Source of the DNA: Ichthyophonus hoferi
Lineage: Eukaryota > Opisthokonta > Ichthyosporea > Ichthyophonida > Ichthyophonidae
Length of the DNA stretch: 64,000 nt
Assembly (NCBI GenBank): GCA_002751075.1
Contig: NAOQ01000022.1
Span: forward strand, 158,862-222,861
Direction: 5' to 3'
Numbering within the stretch: the stretch's first letter is position 1; every line of letters starts with the position of its first letter. Below, one piece after another: positions 53,228 through 64,000 of this stretch. The notes under the pieces are model-generated. The model did no database searches. It was not told where the DNA came from and worked only from the letters and a program-made list of their open reading frames with translations. The translations under genes were made by a program, and so were the position numbers.

Positions 53228-54540
53228 TTATGTAGGAATGCACAGCGTATGAAGAGCAACCTCTGCAATTTAAATATATAGCGTGCCAGCTCTTGTGCTA
53301 CCTATAACTATATCTATTGATTTCCCTATATATTGGCTAGGGTATATTACTTTGAAGCACAAGAAGATAGGAAGGAATAAGAGCATATATAAAACGTTCA
53401 TACCTTTGTTTTTTTCCGAAGGGGGTTCATAAGATGCAACATGTAGGTGCATTACTGTCAATACTCCAGTCTTTGCATCAGCTGTGTTTTAAATGAGTAT
53501 TTAGGCTGGTTCCATACATTATTTGAAAATATCTCTGGTCAAGGCATATTATATACAACTATATTTATAATATATTACAACCCATCTAACCTGCCACATA
53601 TTAAAAAGGGTGTAAACATAATGAAATTGATATATATGCTCAATATAGGTGTGTACGGACAGACAATCGTATTTGAATTTGAGCTCCACTAAGAATATTG
53701 TTAGGCCTTATCTAGTAAAAAAGAATATATATTTTTGTATATTAAGATGGACATGGCCAAATAGCGGAACAATCCAGGTTCCAAAAATAAAATATTAATA
53801 TGTGTATATATAAAAGATAAAAGGCACGAAACCTACCTGAAATTAGTGTTGCGTCGTCTGGTTGGAAGCGACCATTGTGAATCACACGAATGCAACTAAC
53901 TGATAATGGTTTTTCCCCTTTCCACTCTGTATAGAGGGTTCAACATACTGTCAAAATCAAATAATAAAAATCTAGAAGAAACCATTTCAATATCGACAAG
54001 CCTTTGATTTGACTTTGTCCATGTATGAATCCCAGCTAGTACTCCCCTTCTCTGATAAGTTCTCCTTAACCCAAAACAAAACAAGTAAAAAGGAGGAAAC
54101 AAACTCTGATTAAACGTGTTCCTTTATTTTTGCAGTGTCCGCTACACCAAACGTCTCTAACAAACGGTTGAATAGTCGTCAACAATAAGCCAAATTGGAA
54201 AACTTAACAATGCAATATAAGTTATGGAATGTAAAAGCAATACTTTAGATTAAATAGTAAATGCACCTCTTCTTAAAATGCATTTGGAAAAATATGAACG
54301 ACGTCAGTACCTCACTTGTTTTGACAATTATGCAATAAGAGTACGTCTTATCTTCAAAAGAAAACAGGAATAGAGTCATAGAGTCGGCTTACCCTCGGGC
54401 CAATTTTCATATGCGTATGCCTTGACCGTTGATATTGTATCGTTAGGATTAAAGAAAGACTCGATGCTCTTGCCACTGAGTAGCAGGAGCCGGAGTTGTA
54501 CTAGGTCTGAGTGAGCCTTCCCTGTCTCGTTGTTTGACAT
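53228..54540 (-). CDS. UBL3: Membrane-anchored ubiquitin-fold protein (UBL3/MUB family), 4 exons
   Basis: Ubiquitin-fold protein of 107 residues. In this family a C-terminal lipid anchors the fold to membranes, where it binds E2 enzymes (plants) or helps sort proteins to small extracellular vesicles (animals). Exons: 54540-54393, 53899-53837, 53481-53404, 53262-53228; all three introns are phase 1. LRLLLLSGKSIESFFNPND followed by VKAYAYENWP matches the family start (human LRLILVSGKTKEFLFSPND and VYDNWP). IRVIHNGRF matches LRLIYQGRF, and TVMHLHVASYEPP matches TVMHLVARETLPE. The last four residues are CIPT, with Cys104 as the likely prenylation site. Human UBL3 (117 residues) ends CVIL. The short acidic loop after the NWP motif in the human protein is missing here. 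The family is sure; lipid type is not. Confidence 0.93.
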
Positions 54541-56999
54541 TCTAAGCTGTGGTGTTGAGCATTTATGGTGAATATGTGATAAGACACGATCAAGTCGCCG
54601 AAGGCTGGGCTTGGTACTCTTTGTAGTAGAGTAGCAAAATAATAATCACCTAAGGTATTGATATTAGCGCCCTAGTATCTTAGTATATATATAATTCCAA
54701 TAACATGCTAACACAACTATTGGAAGAAGAAAAAAATTGTATTAAGTTAACATAAACGTACATCTAATAATTTAGTCACACAAAAGTTGACTCTTCCTAT
54801 TAGCCCATAGTCATAATTCCAAACTCCCAAACATTGTTTTACCAGCCAATCGTACAACTATATAAAAGGTGTACGTGATCTTTAGCGTATCCTTTTACAA
54901 TACTATCTTTTACATACCATAATCGAGGTATTTCTCTTTTTTAACTTGTAATTCATTCAGTGAGATAAAGACAGATTGACAGTTCAAAGTTATCTTATCA
55001 GTACCTTATCCTACAAATCAAATCTATTGAGTGGTAGCTGAATCAAGGCACGAACCTGTGGGCGATACAGAGGGGTGTTATTGCTCGCGCCATGTATTTG
55101 AACATGAAGTAGTAGATTGGTTCTTGGACGTTTTCTCGGTTAGGCCAGGAAGCATGGATGACTGTTATCAGCCCATGAGAAAGTACTTTACTTGATGTAT
55201 AATGAAGTATTTCAGAGTGAAGATTGCGACATAATAATATTATCTCTATAGATTGGGATATATGATATATATCGTTTTTTTTTATCTCAAGTTACTAAAC
55301 GTAAAATGCTTATAATAAGTCCAAGCTAAATACCCAAGACATAATTTAAGTTCCAACTGGGATCTTTTTCTAATTATAATACGTATAGATTGCTATTGTT
55401 TGGGGATCACCAAACACATTCATCTTTTTACAGTTAGAATATAAGAATATAAGCAATCATATGAGGGTAGGATACCCTGGAAACTTTGTCGTATTTGAGG
55501 TTTTAAAGGTTGGTAGGCCAACCAATATAACAATTATTCTACTTTCGGACTATGTAAAAAAAAATTGGTGGTAAAGGAATATGGTTTAATAATTAGCACG
55601 TGCAAATTGTTTTGAAGTAATAGAGCACGTGTAAATTGATTTGTAGTAATATTCTCATTTGTGATCTCTACGGGAGATACGCCACGGTAGCACGGACATG
55701 ATGTATTTTACTGAATGCTTGTACAGATAAAATGGACTATATTATGAAGAGATAATTGTAGTTGCTTTTTATTGCGACATAGACTGGGAAATGACATTCA
55801 CTCATGACTAAACAATAGAAAATGTGTGAAATTCTGTAAACATGTCTTGATATCACTTGCATTAGGCCAGTGTATCTTGAAATAGCAAAGAAATTGCATG
55901 ATATGCATTTACAATTTGTATGTATAATAGTGGCAGGATAGCCTTTTTCAAGCATTAAATGTTATGGTTCACAATCGCAAATATATAATAAATGTGTGCT
56001 TTTCAAAATTTTAAAATAGTGTGTAGTCAATGAAAGATTGGCTGACATGTTTGGCCAGCTCGCTAGATGAAACACGTGAAAACATCTGCTTACTCGGCGC
56101 TAGGCTAAGTAATTGCCCCAAACTGGTAACTTGAACACGCAATTCAGCCGATCGGCTACAACCAGCCAACAATACACAAGTCAGATTTTCGTTTAATTGG
56201 ACGCATGATTTGATCGAATGAAGGGCTAAAATGTACTGATTACATTGAAAGGAAATCCGTACAATGTTAAGCAAAACTTATCCGATCATACCTAAACACC
56301 AATTTGATTATTTTCAAGCATTTAGTATAAATAATTAGTCCTTATTGTTGCAGGATAATGAATTGGAACAGAATACTAGATAAATATGTTAATATGACTA
56401 GGGTGTCCTACTCTAAATATTAAGTGGATAAAACCATCTATAATGCTAAAATGAATGCGGAGATTCTCACAGCAATATTGAATAAGGACATGGGGTTATC
56501 ACCCTTTAGCAATCTATATTATGTTAGAATATGGTCTAAGTGTCTGAAACATTAAGGTAGCTGAACTTGACTTATACAAACGGGTCGCCCAGATGTAAAC
56601 TCGCTAATTGCGCTTATACAAGCATAAATGTTGCAGATAGATATGAGATATGTGCTTTCCAAACTTTCTAAATACTATGAATGTACTTCCTCATTCGGTT
56701 ATGGTCATTTAGCCGAATGGCCAGACTTGGGTACGCCTGTTCTACACGTTTACTTGGGTTAGGTTTTTCAACTCTAATCATTCAGCAGTCTAGTAATTCT
56801 TGGTGCAAGACGTCTAATTGGAATCATTTTCAATCACTTTATAAATTCCACCAATCAGCTTAACGGTGCTTAGCCTGTGTCCAACACTCTAATTGGGGTT
56901 TATTTATGTTCTCCATTTAATCCGATGTTACATATGATTGAATAAAGCCATCTAATCAAAACATGATAATATTTTGAATCATATTAGATTTTATGCATT
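54541..56999. other. Intergenic stretch left of the Copia cluster
   Basis: No gene recognised. An open frame at 56011-56274 (-) of less AT-rich composition (product rich in Ser, Leu and Val) has no motif I know and no partner exon. It may be part of a decayed repeat. A short inverted repeat (ATTCGGTTATGG..TTAGCCGAAT) lies near 56692-56721. Confidence 0.45.
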
Positions 57000-59900
57000 T
57001 AGAGGAATGACACCGCAATGATAGGTTAATAAACCTAGGTGATCTTTTCCGTTTTATCCAGTACAGTAGACCTATTGGCTTGTGTGTGCAATGTATTCCG
57101 CCTCTGTGCTTGACGATGCTACTATTGACTGTTTTTTGCTTAACCACGACACTAGTGTACTATTCAAAAACAGTATGCGTCTGGTGATGGAATTTCTGGT
57201 ATATCTCCAGCAAAATTTGCATCTACATAAGCAGTTAATTCCAACGGCATTTGGTGATAAGCACGTCCTATGTCTGGAAATGTGCTGAGACAGCTCATCA
57301 AATAAAGTATCATTTTTTTAGTGAGTTTCTGTTGGGTTCAAGGCAAACCTTCCTAGGTAGCTTACTGCAAAAGCTATGTCAGGCCTCGCTAGTCTGGCTA
57401 TCCATAGGAGGCATCTTATTGCCTTCTGGTAGTTTCTCACGATGCACCTTGACGTTGTGTTAGTATCCATTTATAGGTCTGATACATGGTTTGGGAGTAT
57501 AAGGGACATGGTCCTCTTAGTACTCTCTGTGTTGTAAAACTTTTACATCTCCTTGGTGTATCCCTCCTGTGTTAAGTGGATGGATCCATTTCTGTCTTTT
57601 CGAATCTGATACCCTGGGTATTCGGTCGGGAATATCGTCTTCTTGGTGTCAAATCTCTCCTTCATACTATTGATTAGGTGTCTTGTTGCCTTGTTGTTGT
57701 CTGACACAATTAGCATGTCATCAACATAAACACAAAATGTTAGGAAATATGGAGTTTTATACGATATAGACAAACATGGATTGGAAGGAGTTGGAAATAG
57801 GTGCTCTTTTGCCAAGGACGCTGCTAAAGTACGTTGCCACGCCAATGTAGATTGCTTCAGGTCATATAGGAACCTTTGTAGTTTGCACAATTAGTGTGGG
57901 TAGTCTGAATCCTCAAAACCTTCAGGCTAATGCATGTAAATATTTTTCTCCAGTCTCCCGTTGAGGTAGGCTCCTACTATGTCTAGCTGTACAACTTCCA
58001 TGTTCTTAGATGTAGCTAAGGCTAACAGTAAACGTATGGTTGTCAAAGACCAAACAGGGACTATGTCAAAGTAATCTATGATCTCCCTTTGTCTGTTTCC
58101 CATCACTACAAGTCTGGTTTTGAATTTGGTTATGATCCCCTGGCTATTAAAGCTTATGTTAAACACCCACAGAGGTTTTAACAGTGGTTCTCCTTTGGGT
58201 TTGTCCACAATCTTCCAAATGGAGCTGTCTGATAATACTTCCATCTCTTGCTGCATTGCAGCCTCCCAGTGGGTCCATTGGAATGATTTCATGACAGTGT
58301 GGACTGACTTGGGTATAACTTGGCCATATAAGTTGGCCTCCGTAGCTGCGTACGTTTCTTGGAATAAGAGCATGTCAGATTGGTATCTTTGACCAGATCT
58401 GGTAATTGATGGTACGTATTTGCTTAAATTCCAAGGTATTTTCAATTTTTCTGCCTGGTTTATCTCCTCTATAATTTCCATCTCATTGTTCTTAGGCTCC
58501 TCCCGTTCATCCCTCTTTGACTCTTCAATCAGGTTCCCCTTCCACCACTGCTCCCCCTGAGGTGTTGTGTTTGACTGTGGTTTATTTGCTGAAGAGATAA
58601 CTCGTTGTACTAGTATTTGTTTAATTCATATTACTTTGTCTTTATTTGCGGGTTTTTCCTCAATGTCTTGTAACAACTTGCGCGTGTTAATAGTATAGGG
58701 AAAACTGGTTTCAAAAAATTGATGTCCCTACTGATTACAATGTGTTTACTCTTTGTGTCTAAGAGTCTATATGCTTTCTGGGTTTCTTGATACCCTAGCA
58801 TCACTGCCTCTCTTCCTCTGGGTGCCATTTTGTTGGAAATCTCATGCTTGTAGTAGCATTGACATCCAAAAGCTCCTAACCTGTTAAAAGGTGTGGTCGA
58901 TTGATTGTCATAGGTCCCATGGTAGTGTCAACTTCAGAAGGACTCGGTGGGCAGTACGTTTAAAGTAAATGCTGCAGACCTGATAACTTTATCCCGGAAA
59001 TATTGTGGTAAGCTACTCTCTATCTGTGCACTCCTGATCATGGTAAAGAGAGTCTGTTTCATCCTCTCACTGAGGCCATTCTGTTCTGGATGGTGTGGTA
59101 CCGTCGTTTGGTAATGAATCTTAATTTTCTCCAGGTATGTAGAGAACGTAAAGTTGAGGTATCAGTTCCTTTGTCTGTCACCAAAGTTTACAAAAGCTTG
59201 TCATGCATTGCTTTGGCATATACGCGATATCTTTTAAATGCAGCAAATATATCAGATTTTTTCTGAAGCAAATACCCTCACACATAGTGAGAGTATTCAT
59301 CAGTGAGGGCCACTACATACTTAAAACTTGAGTATGACTGAATCAATGGGCTAGCTAAGTCTCAGTGAACTTTCTGTAGTACTTTGGTGGCTCTATCCAT
59401 CCTCTCTGGATAGGGAATTTGTTTGGCTTTGGACAGGGTGCCCGTTCCACATCCCTTGTTCTGTTTATCGACTCCTGTGGTGTTGGATATGGCTAATGTA
59501 GTAGACATGTTGGCAGGACTTAGGTGCATGAATCTTGAATTAAAAATCTCATAGGCTAATAGTCCTACGTTTTTCTCAGGTTCCATGGTGATGTCATCCC
59601 ATTTCTTTTCCACGCCATATTTTCCTTAGACCTTTTTTGAGTTGGCCTTATATGGCCATCAATCATCTGTACTTCACTTGTTGGAATAATTGGAGCATCC
59701 AGTCAGTAGATAATGTCGTTTTTGGCTATCCCAGACATCCCTTTTACACCTTTCCTGAATATTGATACTTTCTCATTTTTGAAAACTGTAGTGATTCTTT
59801 TTCCCTTCAGCAAGGAGATAGAGAATAGAGTGGCTTTAAGGTCTAGTATGAATAGTATATTCTTCAATCTAATCTGTTTGGACTCCCTCCGTTCTTGCTG

Positions 59901-61471
59901 CTAAACATATGTTGCCTGAACCCTCTGCTATACTCGTTTTTCCATTTCCCCATTGTACATAGGACGTCCTCAGGATAAAATTTCCAAAATCCTTTTTTTT
60001 GAAATATAGGTGCCAAGAGGATTCATTGTCTAAAACAAAATTTTGGTTGGTCTCAACTCCCTCAGCCTCAACAGCAGTGACATAGCATGTAGATAAATAT
60101 GACTAGTCTTCCTCTGAGTCCTCCTCTATACTGTATGCAGTACTCTGGGTTTTTCTGCCCTTCTGTTGGAGGTACATTCTTTTGTCTTTGTTCCGTTCTC
60201 AGTGGGATTGCTGCTGTTCCTCATTTTTACCTTGTTAATATCTCAGGTTGCGTGAGGTCAAGGCTTTTGTTCAAGCTGCTGACTGCATTCATGCTGTGCT
60301 TCTTCATTCAAAGTGGTACAGGACACTTAGCCACTCTGTGTGTTCCCTCACAAATTGAGCCCAAATCATGTTTATCTTGTTGTAGTAACCTACATTTTAC
60401 CATGGTTCACTTTCTTCTCTTTCGTTTTGTTAGCTCCTGAATTTCCGGTTTAATTCCAATTTGACGTAAGGGGACGTGTCCTCTATGACTTCTTTTAGGA
60501 TTCCACAGCTCTTTGTGACCTGCCGGAAAGCCCTGACTTGGCCTCCATACCTAGATCCTTTTAGGTCATGAATGGTCTATGTTATCACTGCTTGATCATG
60601 CTGCTCTATTGCTGTTCCCTTCAGCCTTTTGTTGGCTGCCAACAAACAACTGCCCAATGTAGTTAGTTGCATTCTCATTGGGTTTCAATAAAATTTCTAG
60701 GTACTCTAGCATATGGGTTGTTTGTTGGGTTGTATCCTTCACATTGAATTGCTTCTTCAGACCTTTCCAAGTGTAGAAAACAAACGGGTTTTGCTCCCGT
60801 CTGGCTATTAGTTGTTGCTTGGTAGAGACTGATGTGTATAAGTAATGTCTAGCCGTAGCATTCTCTGCTGACATTCTGGTCAGGTTGAGTAGCTGTTGGC
60901 TTGTAGGCTAATTTTCTATGGCCTGGATACACATTGAAACTTGCATCTAGTTGATGATGCTCTCAGCCCATTTTGCGTAGCTGATACCCTTGTCACTGCT
61001 GGTGAAGATCTCATTCCTGGGGATAGGTAGAGAGGTGATTGTTTTGGAAGCCCCTCTTCCCATTTGCATAAGCAGTTGTTGAACCATTTTTGCTGTGAAC
61101 ACTGACTGACTTCCAAGAAACTGCGATTGTCACTCCTGAGCAGGACCACGTCCTTGTTTACTCTGTGCGTAATTTCCCCCTGGTATGGTACTGTGCTGAG
61201 GAGCGTTCATAGAACTTGTTGTGGAAGCACTTTTAGGCTGTTGGGCCTTATTAACTCTGTTATAATCTGAATGATTATATCCAAGGTCCTCGTCCTGGCC
61301 TACTAGAGTACATTTGTTTAATTTATTGGTGTCTGAGCTAGAACCAACGTATTCATCCTGAATCTCTGAATACAGATTGTCTCCCTCTGAATCACTAGAG
61401 AAAAGGAGTCTCTGCTTCCTTTTTTCAGTCTTTGGGATGGATCCTGACTTTTTCTCCAAAGCTTTGTTCAT
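57000..61471 (-). mobile_element. Fossil Ty1/Copia retrotransposon, internal region
   Basis: Recognisable parts in Copia order on the minus strand. Gag lies at about 61471-60600 and an aspartic protease-like part near 60080-59900. Pre-integrase and integrase core lie at about 59613-58860 (LSKAKQIPYPE, YVVALTDEYSHYV) and the integrase end and linker at 58828-58500. Reverse transcriptase is at about 58481-57543 (VVQLDIVGAYLNG, CVYVDDMLIVSDN) and the RNase H end near 57470-57080 (SSSTEAEYIA). Integrase before reverse transcriptase is the Copia arrangement. The element is broken, with roughly eight or more breaks, so it is old. I could not define its terminal repeats; outer limits are approximate. 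Confidence 0.92.
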
Positions 61472-62798
61472 CTTTTAGGGAATGATGATTCCAAGATGGG
61501 TTTCCATGGGGCTGCTCATTATTAAGAGATTATTAGTGTTAAGTTAAAAAAAAATATTACCCTGCAGCCAACTGAAATCTGGATCCAGACTAAGTCTGTG
61601 ATAACTGGCTATATAGTTGTTGGCTTTTCAGTCAATACCAGTTGACCATGTGATGAACATATTTATCCAAGAAGAACTTAAACTTAACTGTTACCTAATA
61701 TATACTTAGCACCATATTGGCCAATGATTATTCAAAGGATCATTCTGAAAACCATATATCATGTATGTACTATCAAACTCTACTATCTGATTAAGTGCCA
61801 ATCCCCAACACTATTTAAAACTATGGTATTTTTTACATTCTAGACTACATTAAACATCTAGTCCTAATTGCCTACAATTAATGACATCATTGAATTAATT
61901 AATTATCATTCATTAATGTCTAACTTCTAATTACTGATTGAACCCTCACTTTAACATTTCTTAATAATTAGAGGTTCAAAACCAACTAAACTATAAATGA
62001 TTTTTGCATATGACATCATGAAATATTCTACCAAACACTTTTAGGACTTAATGATTTAGTTACGTAATGTTTCAGTTGCATAATGATTTAATTGGATAAT
62101 ATCTTTCATCCTGTTGGATTGATTTGTCAACACATGATATGCAAGTAGTTACACCAATGAGTTAGATGGCTAAAGAGCCAGCCTGGAAATGCAAGTATAA
62201 ATGTAAACTGCGATTGAACAGCCTCTACACTACACACATATCCGGGGAACACAAGATTCTGATAAATTTGATATTCCCTCTCTCTCAAAACGAATACAAG
62301 TCCAGGAACGCTTCTGCCTCTACTTATTATTTCGAACATGGTAGTTGTGATTGCTGGAACTTCCCCCAACGTTTCCCAAAATTGGGACCGCCTTTGTGCT
62401 GATTGCAGTCTACTGTGTTATGGTCAGTGTAGCTCCTGGTGGTAGTCACAGTGGAATTTGCTTTGTGTATTGACGTTCTTGTGGGCGTTATGCTTTCCGT
62501 CATTTTAGTAATACCGATTGTGAGACCTGGCTCCGGTTTTACGGCTGTTGTTGTTTTATGATCTGCTATGAGAGTCAGATAAACTCTGGTTGACAGAAGT
62601 GGTATGAGTTAACGTGTGAAGGACGCGCCTACGTTCATAGAACTCAACCGCACGGATGACGGTTTACCAAGGGGGAAATTCATCATTTTGGGCTTCCAAC
62701 TATATAACTAGCAATCTCAGACTTTGTCTGGATTCCGATTGCCGTTGACTAAAGGTAAATAAATGACCCATACGTTTTTGTAAATAGCTTTTATTAAC
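61472..62798. other. Stretch between two Copia remnants
   Basis: Probably holds leader or terminal-repeat sequence of the neighbouring elements. On the minus strand a TGGTATTGACTG word near 61629 resembles a primer-binding site for an initiator-Met tRNA, as Copia elements use. Open frames at 62127-62402 overlap on both strands and show no motif. Confidence 0.4.
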
Positions 62799-63047
62799 AT
62801 GAGTAACTTGGAGAAACACCTAGGAGCTATCGCTTGTTACAAGGAGCATAAGGCTTTCAACAGTAAGTTAGGGTCCGTCCCCCGTGTGGAGAAGAAGATG
62901 CAACGTGTGCGTTTTTCCAGTGATTTAAAGGGAAACAATTTGTCTTTTGAAACCCAGGACGATAACATGGGTTCTGGTTCAGAAACAAATGAAACCAAGA
63001 AACGTACAACAGTGGATCAGGAAGGAGATTCCGATTATGGTCACTGA
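62799..63047 (+). mobile_element. Copia gag-start fragment, opposite orientation
   Basis: The predicted peptide aligns with the gag start of the element at 61471 (-). Compare KLGSVPRVEKKMQRVRFSSD with KSGSIPKTEKRKQRLLFSSD. It lies on the other strand and stops near an abrupt change to a different Copia fragment, so it is a truncated piece from a related element. Confidence 0.75.
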
Positions 63048-63059
63048 GATTGCCACAGT

Positions 63060-64000
63060 CATTGCGTTTTCAATTAGATACCTATAGAATATGCAGGGCA
63101 GTAGTTTTCATAGGTGGCCACTTAACCAAAGGCCATGTCGTATACTGATTAAGGGCGGTAATTTTTGTTTCCATCATGTAGATCCACTACATCTTGTCAT
63201 GTGCTCTTATGGCATTCTTGACTCCTTTGAGGTTCAAAATTCCTGAGGGGTCTGATTGAGAAATTTCTGCAAGTACAGTCACTGCTGCTATGAATGATAC
63301 CCTACAAGATGGGGTATGTGTTGTATATGTAGCTCTACTTCTTGTCATCAAGAATTCATATGTCGATCTTCCTGTGCATGTTGTTCAGCTATTTGTTGTC
63401 TTATAGGCACCTCAGCATCACTGTTGTCTGAGGATTCTGCTGCATGCTCTCCCACTGCCTCAAAAAAAACCTTTTAAGGCTTTTTTAGGCTGTCAATAAA
63501 CAGCAGGAGCGGATAACATGGTGGTGTTGCAGTATAACTTATATCTTCTATAATCTAGAGATAATAATGGATGAGAAGTCAGCTATCCTTCTGCTGTCAT
63601 TTTTTCTGTAGCAATATCTGCCCACATAATTTGGAAGGGGGCCTTTTTTTGATAAATTTGTGCCAATGCTTCACATAGAAAAACTGTCTCCTAAAACAAA
63701 TGATGTTGTGCCTGGTGGTGATGCAGCGTGTGGCCCAGTCCATCATTATTCATCCTAGTATTATAATAGAATGTTCTAAAAATAGTTCTGGCTGTCCTCT
63801 GGGAGAGAACTTCTCCTTAATGGGGATGTCATTTAGTCTATAATAGACTTTACAGCCAAAGGTATGCAATTATTCTACTGGCACCTTGGTTTTGTGCCAT
63901 AGTTCATGTGGCACTATTTTGTTGGATATGGCTGTAGCTGAGCTCAGATTAAGAGTGTAGATTGCTGCATGGAGAGAATAACTCCATAACTGCGTTGGCA
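63060..64000 (-). mobile_element. Second fossil Copia fragment, runs off the window
   Basis: On the minus strand it carries the integrase C-terminal zone (PHELWHKTK, then LHTFGCKVYYRLND) followed by the entry to reverse transcriptase (ETKITALNQYTTWPLV). Sequence differs clearly from the same zones of the 57-61.5 kb element, so it belongs to another Copia lineage. Broken, old, and continuing past 64000. Confidence 0.85.

Noticed and set aside
57082-60440. Plus-strand open frames across 57-60.4 kb
   Set aside because: Antisense shadows of the minus-strand Copia coding region.
1-64000. rRNA or tRNA genes
   Set aside because: No stretch with recognisable rRNA conserved cores or a convincing tRNA B-box was seen by eye; a covariance-model scan would be decisive.

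Overview
This is nuclear eukaryotic DNA: strongly AT-rich by eye, full of TA and TTA microsatellites, with intron-dense genes using ordinary GT-AG introns and standard codons. I read exons by eye and required every splice junction to keep the reading frame. The gene set is an SLC44 choline-transporter-like protein, a membrane 2-oxoglutarate/Fe(II) dioxygenase, a secreted class 3 lipase, a focadhesin (FOCAD/RST1) orthologue and a UBL3/MUB prenylated ubiquitin-fold protein. Together with the high intron density and Copia retroelements, this suggests a unicellular relative of animals (an ichthyosporean-like holozoan) or an early-branching animal. The lineage is inference; amoebozoans are not excluded. 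Layout, left to right. 867-9096 (+): SLC44 gene, 13 exons, complete at its 3' end but without its first exon or exons. 10798-12739 (-): two-exon dioxygenase, convergent with SLC44. 12.8-16.4 kb: gene-poor, with decayed repeats. 16397-19869 (-): seven-exon secreted lipase with an intact catalytic triad. 19.9-25.8 kb: gene-poor, with an assembly gap and decayed repeats. 25787-49848 (-): a 24-kb FOCAD orthologue in 32 exons coding for 1,911 residues in one continuous frame. 49849-50430: shared divergent promoter region. 50431-51892 (+): four-exon gene for a 95-residue protein I cannot place. 53228-54540 (-): four-exon UBL3/MUB gene ending in a CaaX-like box. 57-64 kb: fossil Copia retroelements of at least two lineages, one fragment in opposite orientation. 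How the genes work together: they do not form an operon-like unit and their jobs differ (lipid or choline transport, oxidation, lipid hydrolysis, cytoplasmic RNA surveillance, vesicle-linked ubiquitin-like protein). The only arrangement with likely regulatory meaning is the head-to-head FOCAD/95-residue pair. Both runs of N are flanked by near-identical sequence on each side, so they look like unmerged contig overlaps rather than true missing sequence.
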